Shown here one piece after another: positions 52,022-61,559 of a stretch of DNA of 64,000 nt; position 1 is the first letter of the stretch; each line of letters begins with the position of its first letter. Position numbers and translations under genes: made by a program. Below the pieces are notes generated by a model. The model made no database searches and was not told the DNA's origin. It saw only the letters and a list, made by a program, of their open reading frames with translations. This DNA comes from Streptomyces hygroscopicus (lineage in GTDB: Bacteria > Actinomycetota > Actinomycetes > Streptomycetales > Streptomycetaceae). Location of the stretch: the NCBI RefSeq assembly GCF_026168105.1, contig NZ_LBMW01000026.1, positions 1-64,000 of the forward strand. The letters run 5' to 3'.

Positions 52022-52050
52022 AGTCCCGCCTCTCCGGGAGAGGCGGGACT
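52022..52050 (-). terminator. Rho-independent terminator after GH92 gene
   Basis: A perfect 13-bp stem (AGTCCCGCCTCTC and its complement) with a 3-nt loop lies 17 nt after the GH92 stop. It is followed on the minus strand by TTAATCTGCCGTTAA. Confidence 0.88.
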
Positions 52051-52066
52051 CATGTGACGCACGAGG

Positions 52067-54418
52067 TCACTTCCCTGCGGATTGCTCCGCCACCAGTGCG
52101 GGTGGCGCCGCCTCGGGGGCCGTGCCCCACCCGGACGGCCGCGCGCCGACCGTGAACTCCAGCGAGCCCAGACGGCGCAGCGTGTCGGTCGTGACGTACG
52201 TATGTTCGTAGGCCGTTCCTTGGACACGGACACCCTGGATGTACCGCCGGGTGTGGGACGTGCCCGGCGCGGTGATGGTCAGCCCGCCGCGCGGGTAGTA
52301 CGCCCGGTCCAGGACCAGGTCGACGCGGTCGAAGACGGGCGTGGTCAGTCCCCAGGTGGGATACCCGGGCTGCACCGGGAAGATGCCGATCGACGAGAGC
52401 ACGTTCCAGGCGGACATCGTGCCGAGGTCGTCGTTGCCGGTCACGCCCGTCGGCCCGTCCGTGTAGAGGGTCAGCGCCGCGTGCACCACGTCCGTCGTCT
52501 TCCAGGGCTGGCCGGTGGAGAGGTACGTGTACGGGGCGGTGAGATCGGGCTCGTTCTGCGGGTTGTACTTGTCCGCGTTGTAGTAGGCGTACGGCCCGTT
52601 CACCCAGACCTCGCGCGCCGTCCTCGCCGGGTCCTTCAGCAGCCGGTCGTAGGCGAAGAAGGAGTCGAGCCGGTTGTTGGCCGCCCGCTCGCCGCCGATG
52701 AGGGCGACCATGCCGCGCAGGTCCTGCGGCACGAGCCACTGGTACTGCCAGGCCGTGCCCTCGTGGAAGCCCTCGCTCCTGGCCGGGTCGGCCGGTCCGA
52801 CGAAGGCCCCGGAGGCGTCCCGGGCGCGGAAGAAGCCGGTCGAGGGGTCGAGGATGGTGCGGTAGTTGCGCGACCGGGCGGCATAGCGCGCCGCGTCCGC
52901 GACATGTCCCAGGCTGCCCGCCATCTGGGCGAGCATCCCGTCGGACAGCGCGTACTCCAGCGTCACCGACCCGCCGTGGTGGTAGTCGGAGTCACCGGGC
53001 TTGGAGAAGGGCCGGTCCTTGATGTAGGGCGCGAAGCCGTTGGCGATGTACTCGCGGTTCGCCTCGCGGCCCACGTACATGGTGTCGGCCGGCGGGACGC
53101 CGTCGGCGTTCTTCTTCAACGCGCGGTAGGCCCGCTCCTCGTACCCCTTGAGCAGCCCCTGCTGGTAGGCGTGGGTGAGGAACGGGGTGACCGGGTCGCC
53201 GCTCATGACGTTCGTCTCGATCGTGCCGTAGCCCCACTTGGGCAGCCAGCCACCCTCTTCGTCGATCTTGAGTACGGAGATCGCCATGTCGCGTGCCTCG
53301 CGCGGCGCAAGGAGGGACAGCAGCTGGCACTGGGTGCGGTAGGTGTCCCACAGCGACCAGTTCTGGTAGTACGTGAAGTCGGTCGCGCGGTGGATCCTCT
53401 GGTCCCAGCCGGTGTAGCGGCCGTCGGCGTCGCTGCCGATGTTCGGCGCGAGGAATGACCGGTACAGGGACGAGTAGAACGTGGTGCGCAGGATGGCGTT
53501 CCCGCCCCGCACCCGGACGTGCCCGAGACGCTCCTCCCAGGCTCGCCGGGCGGCCTCCCGGGGCTGATCGAACGAACTGACGTGCGCGGCCCGCAGGTTG
53601 ACGGCGGCGCCCTGCGCGTCGACGTACGACAGCCCGGTGGTCGCCTCGACCGTACGGTCCTTCGTCGTGTCGAAGGTGACATAGGCGCCGTTGCGGCCGG
53701 GGCCCGAGGACCTGGTCGCACCCCGGGTGATCGAGTTCTGGTACCAGGTCCCGTGCGCGGTGAAGGGCCGTCTGAAACGGGTGACCGTGTAGACCGTGTA
53801 CGGCCTGCTGGGCCCACAGAACCCACTGCCCGTGATCTCGGTGCGCACGGTGCGGTCGTCGAGGATCTCGACCTTGGAGGAGACGTTCTTGTGCAGCGAC
53901 TGGCCCGCGTTGAGCAGCACGTTGGCCTTCCGGGTGGCCGGGAACGTGTACCGCTGCACAGCGGTGCGTTGCGTCGCCGTCAGTTCGGCCCGGATGCCGC
54001 TGTCCAGCCCGACCCGGTAGTAGCCGGGGCTCGCCTGCTCGTGGGCATGGCTGAAGGTGGCCGCGTACTTGGCGTCGTCCGTCTCGGTGACGTCACCGGT
54101 CGTCGGCAGCACCGGCAGGTCCCCTCCGATGGCACAGCCGACACCGGAGAGGTGGACCAGGGAGAAGCCGCGGATGCGTTTCTGGGTGTAGTCGTAGCCG
54201 GTGTTGTGCCCCGTGTCCGGCGAGAACTGCACCATGCCGAAGGGTACGGCGGCGCCGGGGAAGGTGTTGCCATCGTTCTGCGTGCCGATGAAGGGGTTGA
54301 CCAGGCCGGTGAGCCTGTTTGCGGACGGCTCGGCGGCCCGGGCGGCCGACGGGGAGAACACGGCCGAGGCCACGACCGCGCCCACAGCGCACAGGCGCAG
54401 GCGCCGGGTCCATCTCAT
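52067..54418 (-). CDS. Secreted alpha-mannosidase, glycoside hydrolase family 92
   Basis: A 783-residue protein. Residues 1-29 are a signal peptide (RRLRLCAVGAVVASAVFSPS, cleavage near ARAAEPS). The GH92 fold follows: an N-terminal beta-sandwich (VNPFIGTQNDGNTFPGAAVP, GFSLVHLSGVG) and an (alpha/alpha)6 barrel with QNWSLWDTYRTQCQLL, the general-acid Glu in HEGTAWQYQWLVPQD, and the Asp pair in TGNDDLGTMSAWNVL. GH92 enzymes are calcium-dependent exo-alpha-mannosidases that trim N-glycans. Exported, it would act on glycoproteins outside the cell. It has its own terminator and is single in its transcription unit. The start at 54418 is chosen for the normal signal peptide. Confidence 0.93.
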   Translation of the reverse strand: MRWTRRLRLCAVGAVVASAVFSPSAARAAEPSANRLTGLVNPFIGTQNDGNTFPGAAVPFGMVQFSPDTGHNTGYDYTQKRIRGFSLVHLSGVGCAIGGDLPVLPTTGDVTETDDAKYAATFSHAHEQASPGYYRVGLDSGIRAELTATQRTAVQRYTFPATRKANVLLNAGQSLHKNVSSKVEILDDRTVRTEITGSGFCGPSRPYTVYTVTRFRRPFTAHGTWYQNSITRGATRSSGPGRNGAYVTFDTTKDRTVEATTGLSYVDAQGAAVNLRAAHVSSFDQPREAARRAWEERLGHVRVRGGNAILRTTFYSSLYRSFLAPNIGSDADGRYTGWDQRIHRATDFTYYQNWSLWDTYRTQCQLLSLLAPREARDMAISVLKIDEEGGWLPKWGYGTIETNVMSGDPVTPFLTHAYQQGLLKGYEERAYRALKKNADGVPPADTMYVGREANREYIANGFAPYIKDRPFSKPGDSDYHHGGSVTLEYALSDGMLAQMAGSLGHVADAARYAARSRNYRTILDPSTGFFRARDASGAFVGPADPARSEGFHEGTAWQYQWLVPQDLRGMVALIGGERAANNRLDSFFAYDRLLKDPARTAREVWVNGPYAYYNADKYNPQNEPDLTAPYTYLSTGQPWKTTDVVHAALTLYTDGPTGVTGNDDLGTMSAWNVLSSIGIFPVQPGYPTWGLTTPVFDRVDLVLDRAYYPRGGLTITAPGTSHTRRYIQGVRVQGTAYEHTYVTTDTLRRLGSLEFTVGARPSGWGTAPEAAPPALVAEQSAGK

Positions 54419-55187
54419 CTCGGAAGACCTCCGAAGGGTCGACATCGTTGTCCACATGGTGGTGGCGGGGTGTCGGTTTCCCGGGGAACCGACGGGATGC
54501 AATGGGACGCGTCGCACAGGGGCCGACACGACGCGCGGCCCGCGGTCGCATCGCGTCCCGCTCGAGGACCCGCGACATGACGGGGGGACCGCCGCCAACT
54601 GCCCTGATACACCTTCGAGTTCACCGACGCCCTGCCGGGCTGGTCACGCACCCGCGGCGAGTTCGAGTCCGCCTTGGTCCGGTTCGAAGAACCGTCCGGT
54701 CTCCGGAAGGGAGTTGGGGCCCTGGCTCAGGAGGCCCTCTTGCCCCGCACTCCGGGCATGCGGTGGACGCATGCCCTCCCCCGGCGAGGCAGCGCCCTCC
54801 GGCGGCGCCGGCGGACCGGCTCCCTCGCACGGCCGGCGCGGGGTGGCCGCCCGGAGGCAGGAGCGTGCACGGCTGCGTCGGTCATGCCCACGACCCCGCT
54901 TTCGTCTTCTTCCCCGGCCTCTCGTCTGCCGGCCCCGGCTTCTCTTCTTCCTGCGGTGCGCCGAAGCGAGTCCGCCCTCCAGCCCGGTCGGCCGGTACTC
55001 ATTGGCGACGATAGGCGGCGGGCACCGGGCCGCGCCCGCCGAGGGCCCGCTCGGTGCGTCATTCGGGTGGCTGTGCCCGTCCCGCGCGTCCGCCGCGGTG
55101 AGGCGCGCACCCCGCTGACCTAGGTTGGCTGTCGCGGTACCGGGCGTGGCCGGCACCAGCCCCTGGTTCAGTACGAGGAGGCCAGCA
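54419..55187. other. 769-nt intergenic region between divergent genes
   Basis: No convincing gene. It contains a small dyad GGTTCGAAGAACC near 54680 and otherwise GC-rich, unstructured sequence. It must hold the divergent promoters of the GH92 and arylsulfotransferase-like genes, but I cannot point to clear -10/-35 boxes. Confidence 0.4.
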
Positions 55188-56852
55188 ATGGCGGTGATGC
55201 GGGAGTTGCGGGCTCGTCGGGTACCCGGAAGGACCCGGCGCTCCGTCGGGGCCTGCATGCTCGCCGCTGGCTGCCTGGTCGCCACCTGCGTGCCCTCGGT
55301 CGCGGCGGGTCCGCAGCGGGAAGCCCACCGGGCATGCGCGACGAGGCCCTTCCCCCCGTCGGAGAATCCGCCGCCCCCGATCCTGTCGGGCAGCAACGTG
55401 TGGAGCTTCGTGTCGGAGCCGGGCCTTCGCCCCATGCGGGTGACGGTGACCGCGCAGAAACCGGGGACGGCTCCCGGCCAGGTCTTCGTCGGCCCGTTCA
55501 GCGCGGACCAGATGATCGGGCAGACCGGTGCGCTCATCAACGACAACTCCGGCGATCCGGTCTGGTTCCGTCCCCTGCCCTCCGTGAACCTCCAGAACGC
55601 CGACGTCAGGGTCCAGACGTATTACAACGCCCGTACGCGCAGGTCGCAGCCGGTCCTGACCTGGTGGCAGGGATCCCTCGCCCTGCCGCCGTGGTACACG
55701 AACCTGCCCGCGGGCGCCCCGGAACCCGGTGGGTGCTACTACATCTACGACACCCACTACCGCCTGCTCAGAACGGTGTTCGCGCATCACGGGTACTTCC
55801 CGGACGAGCACGAGTTCACCCTGACCCGCAGAGGCACCGCGCTGTTCATCGCGTCCAGACCGGTGCCCATGGATCTCACGCGGTACGGGGGTCCGGCGAA
55901 CGGAGCCATCCTGAACAGCGAGATCCAGGAGGTCGACCTCGCCGGCGGGAGACTTCTGTACTCGTGGAACGCGCTGGACCACCTCGACCCCGCGGATTCC
56001 GAGGAGCCCGTCTCCAGCGCGTCCTCCTCGGACGGGGTGTGGGACGCCTTCCACATCAACTCGGTCGACGAGGGACCGGGAGGCCAGTGGCTGATCTCCT
56101 CCCGGAACATGTGGGCGATCTATGACGTCTCCAAGAGATCCGGGAGGATCCGCTGGCAACTCGGAGGGAAGAAGAGCGACTTCACCTTCGGCCCGAACGC
56201 GGACTTCTACTGGCAGCACGACGCCCGGTTCCGGCCGGACAACCGGATCAGCATGTTCGACGACGGCTGCTGCGACCTGCCCGACGGCGCCCCCGAACAG
56301 CAGTCGCACGGCCTGATCCTCAGTCTCGACTTCCGCAGCCGGAGGGCGACCGAGTTCAGGACCTACTACCACCAGCCGCCGCTGGAGTCGCCGACCCAGG
56401 GCAACACGCAGGCCCTGCCGAACGGCAACGAATTCATCGGGTGGGGACAGAGCCCGTACTACTCCGAGTACTCGGCCCCCGGAAACACCCAGGGCGACGG
56501 CTCGCGGAATCTGCTCTACGACGCGCAGCTGCCCGGCTCCGACATCTCCTACCGAGCCTTCCGGAACAAGTGGATCGGTACGCCGTACTACCCCCCGAGC
56601 GCCGCGGCCCGGGCCGACGGCGGACACAGCGTCGTCTACGCCTCCTGGAACGGTTCGACGCAGACCAGAGCGTGGCAGGTGCTCGCCGGACCCGAGCCCC
56701 GCTCCCTGTCCGTCGTCGTCGCGCACGCCGACCGGTCCGGATTCGAGACGGCCGTCACCACGGACAGCCCGGGGCCGTACTTCCAGGTGAGGGCACTGGA
56801 CGCGGCAGGCCGAGTCCTCAGGGCGTCCACCGTCGTGAAACGGAGCGGCTGA
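55188..56852 (+). CDS. Arylsulfotransferase-like (ASST) beta-propeller protein, exported
   Basis: A 554-residue protein. The ATG has GAGGAGG six nt upstream. Residues 1-41 form a signal peptide (GACMLAAGCLVATCVPSVAA). The rest fits the Arylsulfotran_2 beta-propeller family: ALINDNSGDPVWFRPLP, VLTWWQGSLALPP, DEHEFTLTRRGTALF, EIQEVDLAGGRLLYSWNALD, VWDAFHINSVDEGPGGQWLI, SSRNMWAIYDVSKRSGRIRW and YWQHDARFRPDNRISMFDDG. Conserved His residues in DEHEF, FHINS and WQHDA match those near the active site. It could move sulfate between aromatic compounds, but catalysis is unproven in this actinobacterial branch. It is convergent, 3 nt from glgC. Confidence 0.85.
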   Translation: MAVMRELRARRVPGRTRRSVGACMLAAGCLVATCVPSVAAGPQREAHRACATRPFPPSENPPPPILSGSNVWSFVSEPGLRPMRVTVTAQKPGTAPGQVFVGPFSADQMIGQTGALINDNSGDPVWFRPLPSVNLQNADVRVQTYYNARTRRSQPVLTWWQGSLALPPWYTNLPAGAPEPGGCYYIYDTHYRLLRTVFAHHGYFPDEHEFTLTRRGTALFIASRPVPMDLTRYGGPANGAILNSEIQEVDLAGGRLLYSWNALDHLDPADSEEPVSSASSSDGVWDAFHINSVDEGPGGQWLISSRNMWAIYDVSKRSGRIRWQLGGKKSDFTFGPNADFYWQHDARFRPDNRISMFDDGCCDLPDGAPEQQSHGLILSLDFRSRRATEFRTYYHQPPLESPTQGNTQALPNGNEFIGWGQSPYYSEYSAPGNTQGDGSRNLLYDAQLPGSDISYRAFRNKWIGTPYYPPSAAARADGGHSVVYASWNGSTQTRAWQVLAGPEPRSLSVVVAHADRSGFETAVTTDSPGPYFQVRALDAAGRVLRASTVVKRSG

Positions 56853-56855
56853 CGC

Positions 56856-58115
56856 CTACAGCACACGCTGGCCCTTCCCCAGCGCGATCACCCCGCCCTT
56901 CGACACCGTGTACAGCTCCGCGTCACGGTCCGGATTGACGCCGATCGTCGCGCCCGGCGGTACCTCCACGTTCTTGTCCAGGACGGTGCCGCGCACGATC
57001 GCGCCCCGGCCCACGTGCACGTTGTCGTGCAGGACCGAGCCCTGGACGACGGCTCCCGGGTCCACCACGACCCCCGGTGACAGGACCGACCGTGTCACCT
57101 GCCCCCGGATCAGGCACCCGGAGCTGATGATCGACTCGCTCGCGATGCCGCCCGCGTTGAAACGGGCCGGCGACAGCTGGCCGGAGTGCGTGTAGATCGG
57201 CCAGCGGCGGTTGTACAGATTGAAGGCGGGCCGCTCCGCGATCAGGTCCATATGGGCCTCGTAGTACGCGTCCAGCGTGCCCACGTCCCGCCAGTAGCCC
57301 CGGTCGCGGCTGGTCTCGCCGGGCACGTGGTTGGCGCTGAAGTCGTACAGCTGGGCCTCGCCGCGGTCGGTGAGCGCGGGAAGGATCGAACCGCCCATGT
57401 CATGCACGGAGTTGCCGTCCTCGGCGTCCCGCTGAAGCACCTCGATCAGCGCCTTGGTGGTGAAGATGTAGTTGCCCATGGAGGCGAAGACGCACTCGGG
57501 CTCGTCCGGCAGTCCCGGCGGATCGGCGGGCTTCTCCAGGAACCGCTTTACGGTCTGTCCGTCCGAGCCGGGGGCGATGACGCCGAACGACGAGGACTCC
57601 GCGCGCGGCACGCGTATTCCCGCCACGGTCACACCCGCGCCGCTGTCGATGTGCTGGGCCAGCATCTGCCGGGGGTCCATGCGGTAGACGTGGTCGGCGC
57701 CGAACACCGCTACGTACTCCGGCCGTTCGTCGTAGATGAGGTTCAGCGACTGAAGGATCGCGTCGGCGCTGCCCAGGTACCAGCGGGGACCGAGGCGCTG
57801 CTGGGCGGGAACGGGCGTGACGTAGTTGCCCAGCAGGCTGGACATCCGCCAGGTCGTGGTGATGTGCCGGTCCAGCGAGTGCGACTTGTACTGCGTGAGC
57901 ACGCAGATGCGCAGGATGTCGGCGTTGACGAGGTTGGAGAGGACGAAGTCGACGAGGCGGTAGGTACCGCCGAAGGTCACGGCCGGTTTCGCGCGGTCCG
58001 CGGTCAGCGGCATCAGCCGCTTCCCCTCCCCGCCGGCCAGTACGATTCCCAGTACCGAAGGTCCTTCCCCAAGGTCCCGGCTACGCTCGACCAGGGGATA
58101 CCCCATTCGCCGCAT
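56856..58115 (-). CDS. glgC: Glucose-1-phosphate adenylyltransferase (ADP-glucose pyrophosphorylase)
   Basis: A 419-residue enzyme. The nucleotidyl-transferase domain has VLGIVLAGGEGKRLMPLTAD, RAKPAVTFGG, YRLVDFVLSN, RWYLGSADAILQS and FGADHVYRMD. The left-handed beta-helix regulatory domain occupies the last 120 residues (GGIASESIISSGCLIRGQV...). It makes ADP-glucose for glycogen and for the maltose-1-phosphate (GlgE) route. The N terminus MRRMGYPLVERSRDLGEG is longer than the usual MRR-GGPSVLGI start, so the first 14 residues are unusual. It lies 45 nt downstream of the glycogen synthase gene, same strand. Confidence 0.95.
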   Translation of the reverse strand: MRRMGYPLVERSRDLGEGPSVLGIVLAGGEGKRLMPLTADRAKPAVTFGGTYRLVDFVLSNLVNADILRICVLTQYKSHSLDRHITTTWRMSSLLGNYVTPVPAQQRLGPRWYLGSADAILQSLNLIYDERPEYVAVFGADHVYRMDPRQMLAQHIDSGAGVTVAGIRVPRAESSSFGVIAPGSDGQTVKRFLEKPADPPGLPDEPECVFASMGNYIFTTKALIEVLQRDAEDGNSVHDMGGSILPALTDRGEAQLYDFSANHVPGETSRDRGYWRDVGTLDAYYEAHMDLIAERPAFNLYNRRWPIYTHSGQLSPARFNAGGIASESIISSGCLIRGQVTRSVLSPGVVVDPGAVVQGSVLHDNVHVGRGAIVRGTVLDKNVEVPPGATIGVNPDRDAELYTVSKGGVIALGKGQRVL

Positions 58116-58160
58116 GACGCCGCCCCTCTACGCCCGGTTGTGCTGCCCTCTGCTCATTGA

Positions 58161-59312
58161 CTACCCCTGTGCGAGGACTTCCTCGTACAGGCGAACCGTG
58201 CGGCGGGCCACCGTGTCCCAGCCGAACTCCCCCACGGCACGCTTCCGTCCGGCCTCACCCATGCGCTCCGCGGCCACCGGGTCGCCGAGGAGGGAGTCGA
58301 GGGCGCGTGCGAGGTGGCTCTCGAAGTCGTCGTCCACGTCGACCAGCAGACCGGTGCGGCCGTCGTCCACGACCTCCGGGATGCCGCCGGTGCGCGAGGC
58401 GACGACGGCCGTGCCGCACGCCATGGCCTCGAGGTTGACGATGCCGAGCGGCTCGTACACCGACGGGCAGACGAACACGGCGGCATGGGTGAGGAGCTGG
58501 ATCACATCAGGGCGCGGCAGCATTTTCGGGATCCAGTGAACGCCCTCGCGGCTCCTGCTCAACTCCTCGAACAGAGAGCGGAATTCGCGGTCCGTCTCGG
58601 CGGTGTCCGGAGCACCCGCGCACAGCACGAGCTGGGCGGCCGGGTCGATGTCGCGTACCGCGCGCAGCAGATGGGGCACGCCCTTCTGGCGGGTGATACG
58701 GCCGACGAACAGAACATACGGGCGGTCGGGGTCGAGCCCGACGCGGGCAAGGACGTCCGTATCGGGGTCCGGCTGGTAGAGGGCGGTGTCGATGCCGTTG
58801 TGCACGACGTGGACCCGCGCCGGGTCGAGGGCCGGGTAGCAGCCCAGGATGTCGTCGCGCATGGCACCGGAGACGGCGATCACGGCGTCCGCCGACTCGA
58901 TCGCGGTGCGCTCTGCCCAGCCGGAGAGGGCGTATCCGCCGCCCAGTTGCTCGGCTTTCCAGGGGCGAAGGGGCTCCAGCGAGTGGGCGGTCATCACATG
59001 CGGGATGCCGTGGAGCAGCTTGCCGAGGTGGCCGGCCAGGTTGGCGTACCAGGTGTGGGAGTGGACCAGTTCGCAGTCCTTGAGGGCGGCGGCCATGGAG
59101 AGGTCCACGGAGAACGTGCGCAGCGCGTCGTTGGCGGTGTCGAGAGCGGGCCAGGGCCGGTGGCGTATGACACCGCCGGCGCCGCCCTCGCCCCAGCAGT
59201 GCACGTCCAGGTCGGTGAGGGAGCGCAACTCCCGGGCGAGGAACTCGACGTGGACGCCCGCACCGCCGTACACGTCCGGCGGGTACTCCCGGGTCAGCAG
59301 TCCCACACGCAC
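58161..59312 (-). CDS. glgM: Glycogen synthase/alpha-maltose-1-phosphate synthase (GlgA/GlgM type, GT4)
   Basis: A 383-residue GT4 glycosyltransferase of the actinobacterial GlgA type. Marks are LLTREYPPDVYGGAGVHVEF (N-terminal Rossmann), HSHTWYANLAGHL, YVLFVGRITRQKGVPHLL (donor domain start) and the E-x7-E block FVCPSVYEPLGIVNLEAMAC. In mycobacteria and Streptomyces this enzyme joins ADP-glucose and glucose-1-phosphate to make maltose-1-phosphate for GlgE. The GTG start has AGGGGG upstream. Pairing with glgC supports the ADP-glucose donor. Classical glycogen synthase activity is an alternative. Confidence 0.9.
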   Translation of the reverse strand: MRVGLLTREYPPDVYGGAGVHVEFLARELRSLTDLDVHCWGEGGAGGVIRHRPWPALDTANDALRTFSVDLSMAAALKDCELVHSHTWYANLAGHLGKLLHGIPHVMTAHSLEPLRPWKAEQLGGGYALSGWAERTAIESADAVIAVSGAMRDDILGCYPALDPARVHVVHNGIDTALYQPDPDTDVLARVGLDPDRPYVLFVGRITRQKGVPHLLRAVRDIDPAAQLVLCAGAPDTAETDREFRSLFEELSRSREGVHWIPKMLPRPDVIQLLTHAAVFVCPSVYEPLGIVNLEAMACGTAVVASRTGGIPEVVDDGRTGLLVDVDDDFESHLARALDSLLGDPVAAERMGEAGRKRAVGEFGWDTVARRTVRLYEEVLAQG

Positions 59313-59387
59313 CCGGTACCCCCTGTCTCAGCGACTGGTCCCCACATGGTCACCCAGATACGGCGGTTGCGGAAGACCGCCCGTGAT

Positions 59388-60125
59388 TCAACCGCGTCCC
59401 GGCGGGCGGTCGAAGCAGCAGTCGCCGCACAGGCCGCCGCCGGGCAGCCGGTAGTAGAGGCAACAGCTGCGGCGGCGGCCGGTGGCGGGGTCGATGGTGC
59501 GGGCCAGATCGGGGTGCGTGAACAGGCCCGCGGCCAGTGCGCGGGCGCACTCCGCCACACCCGGCCGCCCCTCCGCACGAGCCCACCCCTCCACCATGCG
59601 CACGGTGCTCGCGAGCGCGGAGCCCGCGTTGCCCCGCAACAGGCGCCCGGAGACGCGGTATCGGGAGGTGAGAACGGCCGCGAGCGGCGCGAGGTGCCCC
59701 GCGCGGACGACGGTGTCGAGCGCCTCGACCGGCAGTGCGCGCACCTCGCTCAGCCACAGGTCGTCCGGCGCGCTGCCGTTCGGGTCCCAGTGCAGCAGCC
59801 GGGGGTCGAGATCGGGCACATGCCCGTACAGGGTGGCGCAGCCCAGCGCGACGGACCACAGCCGGGCCGCCAGTCCCTGGTGGGCGATCGAGGCGGCGAC
59901 ACGGTCTTCGGACGCCCGCAGGCTCCGGGCGACCTTGCGGACCCGAACGGTCATGGGATGCTCGTGCGCATCGGACGGGGCGTCCGGCGGTCCGGGGGCG
60001 TACGCCTGGGCGAGGGTGGGCAGGCCGTCCCGCGGCGGCGCTCCGGTGCGCAGCACGAAGAAGCCGCCCAGGGCGCCGAGCGCGGTGAGTTCGGGGTCGA
60101 GGTCCACGAACCCCAGTAGTACCAA
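59388..60125 (-). CDS. (2Fe-2S)-binding protein, FhuF C-terminal-like
   Basis: A 245-residue protein whose end has C-C-x10-C-x2-C (RRSCCLYYRLPGGGLCGDCC), the [2Fe-2S] ligand pattern of FhuF-like siderophore-iron reductases. The middle is helical with RGNAGSALASTVRMVEGWAR, also FhuF-like. It may reduce ferric siderophores or another iron source. No siderophore genes are near. The start is a TTG at 60125, or a GTG at 60107. Neither has a clean ribosome site. The upstream region contains the palindrome GCCCCTAGGGGC. Confidence 0.8.
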   Translation of the reverse strand: MVLLGFVDLDPELTALGALGGFFVLRTGAPPRDGLPTLAQAYAPGPPDAPSDAHEHPMTVRVRKVARSLRASEDRVAASIAHQGLAARLWSVALGCATLYGHVPDLDPRLLHWDPNGSAPDDLWLSEVRALPVEALDTVVRAGHLAPLAAVLTSRYRVSGRLLRGNAGSALASTVRMVEGWARAEGRPGVAECARALAAGLFTHPDLARTIDPATGRRRSCCLYYRLPGGGLCGDCCFDRPPGRG

Positions 60126-60126
60126 G

Positions 60127-60138
60127 GCCCCTAGGGGC
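60127..60138. promoter_or_regulatory. Perfect 12-bp palindrome between divergent genes
   Basis: GCCCCTAGGGGC lies just upstream of the Fe-S protein start in the 210-nt gap shared with the DMT transporter gene. It could be an operator; no regulator is assigned. Confidence 0.3.
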
Positions 60139-60335
60139 TCCCACCAGGGGGGACGCCCAGCAAGTCACCCCTCTTGGGGAGGAGGGGAACCGAGCGGTAC
60201 TACACCGGCAGTATGACCCAATGTGTGCTCAGGGACGACGACGGGAAGAGCGCCGGGCGGCATCGTGTTCACCATGGAAGCAGACCGTTCGCCGCGCCGG
60301 GCCCCCTGCCCGAAATCCACGCAGAGGAGACGCTG

Positions 60336-61436
60336 ATGAGCGCCCTCGCGTTGTCCGTGCTCCTGTCGCTCGTGTCTGCGGTCGCCTACGCGGGCGGGGC
60401 GATCGTGCAGGAACAGGTGGCCGTGTCCTGCCCGGGTCGGCCGTACGCGCCGCTGCGTCGGCTCGGCTGGTGGGGCGCCGTGGTGCTGAACGGTCTCGGC
60501 GGGGTGCTGCACGTGGCGGCGCTCGCGTACGGTCCTTTGAGTCTGGTCCAGCCGCTGGGCGCGCTGACCATCGTGTTCGCGCTGCCGATGGCGGCCCTCT
60601 TCGTGGGACGCCGGCCGGGGGCGACCGCGTGGCGGGGCGCCGTGATGGCGACCGTGGGCCTGGCGGGCCTGCTGTCGCTGGTCGGCGCCTCGGACGCGCA
60701 CTCGCTGGGTCACGCCCAGCGTGTGGCGGTGGCCCTGGTCACCACCGGTGGTGTCGTGGCGCTCATGGCCGCGGCCCGCGCGGCGCACCGGCATCCGGCG
60801 GTGCGCAGCGTGCTGCTGGCGGTCGCGTCCGGTATCGCCTTCGGCATGTCGTCCGTGTTCACGAAGACGGTCGCGGTGGACTGGACGGACGGCATCTCCC
60901 TCGCGGAACTGCCGAGCCTTGCGGTGATAGGCGTCTTCGCGACGGCCGGCATGCTGCTGTCGCAGGCCTCCTACCGGGGCGCGGGCCTCGCGGCGCCGCT
61001 TGCCACGCTGACGGTCGTGAACCCGCTGGTGGCGGCGGGGGTGGGCATCACCATGTTCGGCGAGACCTTCCGGTACGGAATGACGGGCACCGTGCTCGCC
61101 CTGGGCTGCGGTGTCGTCGCCGCGGGCGGTCTGATCCTGCTGACCACGGAGCGGATCGGTGGCGAGCAGCGGGCGCTGCCGGCCGGCGAGGATGCTTCGA
61201 CGGCCGGTGTCGAGCCGGAGCCCGACGGGGACTGGCCGGTCCCAGTGCCCCTGCCCGCCATGAAGGACGATGCGCTCGTACCGGTGCCGCTGCGCACGGC
61301 GCCGGTCCGCACGAATACGCACCGGGACTGGGAACCGGCGGCCCACGTCGAGCCGTGCCCGTACGGCCCCTTCTACGGCGGCCCGCTGGCGCCGGTACCC
61401 ACCCCGGACCGGCACCGCGACCGTGTCGAGTCGTGA
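60336..61436 (+). CDS. DMT (EamA-like) superfamily transporter
   Basis: A 366-residue membrane protein. The ATG has AGAGGAGA at the right distance. Ten membrane segments span residues 1-280, with the EamA duplicated layout: first half AYGPLSLVQPLGALTIVFALP, second half AGLAAPLATLTVVNPLVAAG, which are the paired helices 4/9 that line the pathway. The last 85 residues are a hydrophilic Pro-rich tail (PVPVPLPAMKDDALVPVPLR). It may export a metabolite or transport magnesium-like ions as in NIPA relatives. The substrate is unknown. Confidence 0.88.
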   Translation: MSALALSVLLSLVSAVAYAGGAIVQEQVAVSCPGRPYAPLRRLGWWGAVVLNGLGGVLHVAALAYGPLSLVQPLGALTIVFALPMAALFVGRRPGATAWRGAVMATVGLAGLLSLVGASDAHSLGHAQRVAVALVTTGGVVALMAAARAAHRHPAVRSVLLAVASGIAFGMSSVFTKTVAVDWTDGISLAELPSLAVIGVFATAGMLLSQASYRGAGLAAPLATLTVVNPLVAAGVGITMFGETFRYGMTGTVLALGCGVVAAGGLILLTTERIGGEQRALPAGEDASTAGVEPEPDGDWPVPVPLPAMKDDALVPVPLRTAPVRTNTHRDWEPAAHVEPCPYGPFYGGPLAPVPTPDRHRDRVES

Positions 61437-61559
61437 CGGTGACCGGGTGACGGGGCCACCTGTCGTCGTCGCGGATGCGTCACCGGATGACCGGCGGCGC
61501 TGTGGCGGGTGTGCTCAGGTGGTCGTGACCCGGCGTCGTGGCCGCCGTCGGCCCCGCAC

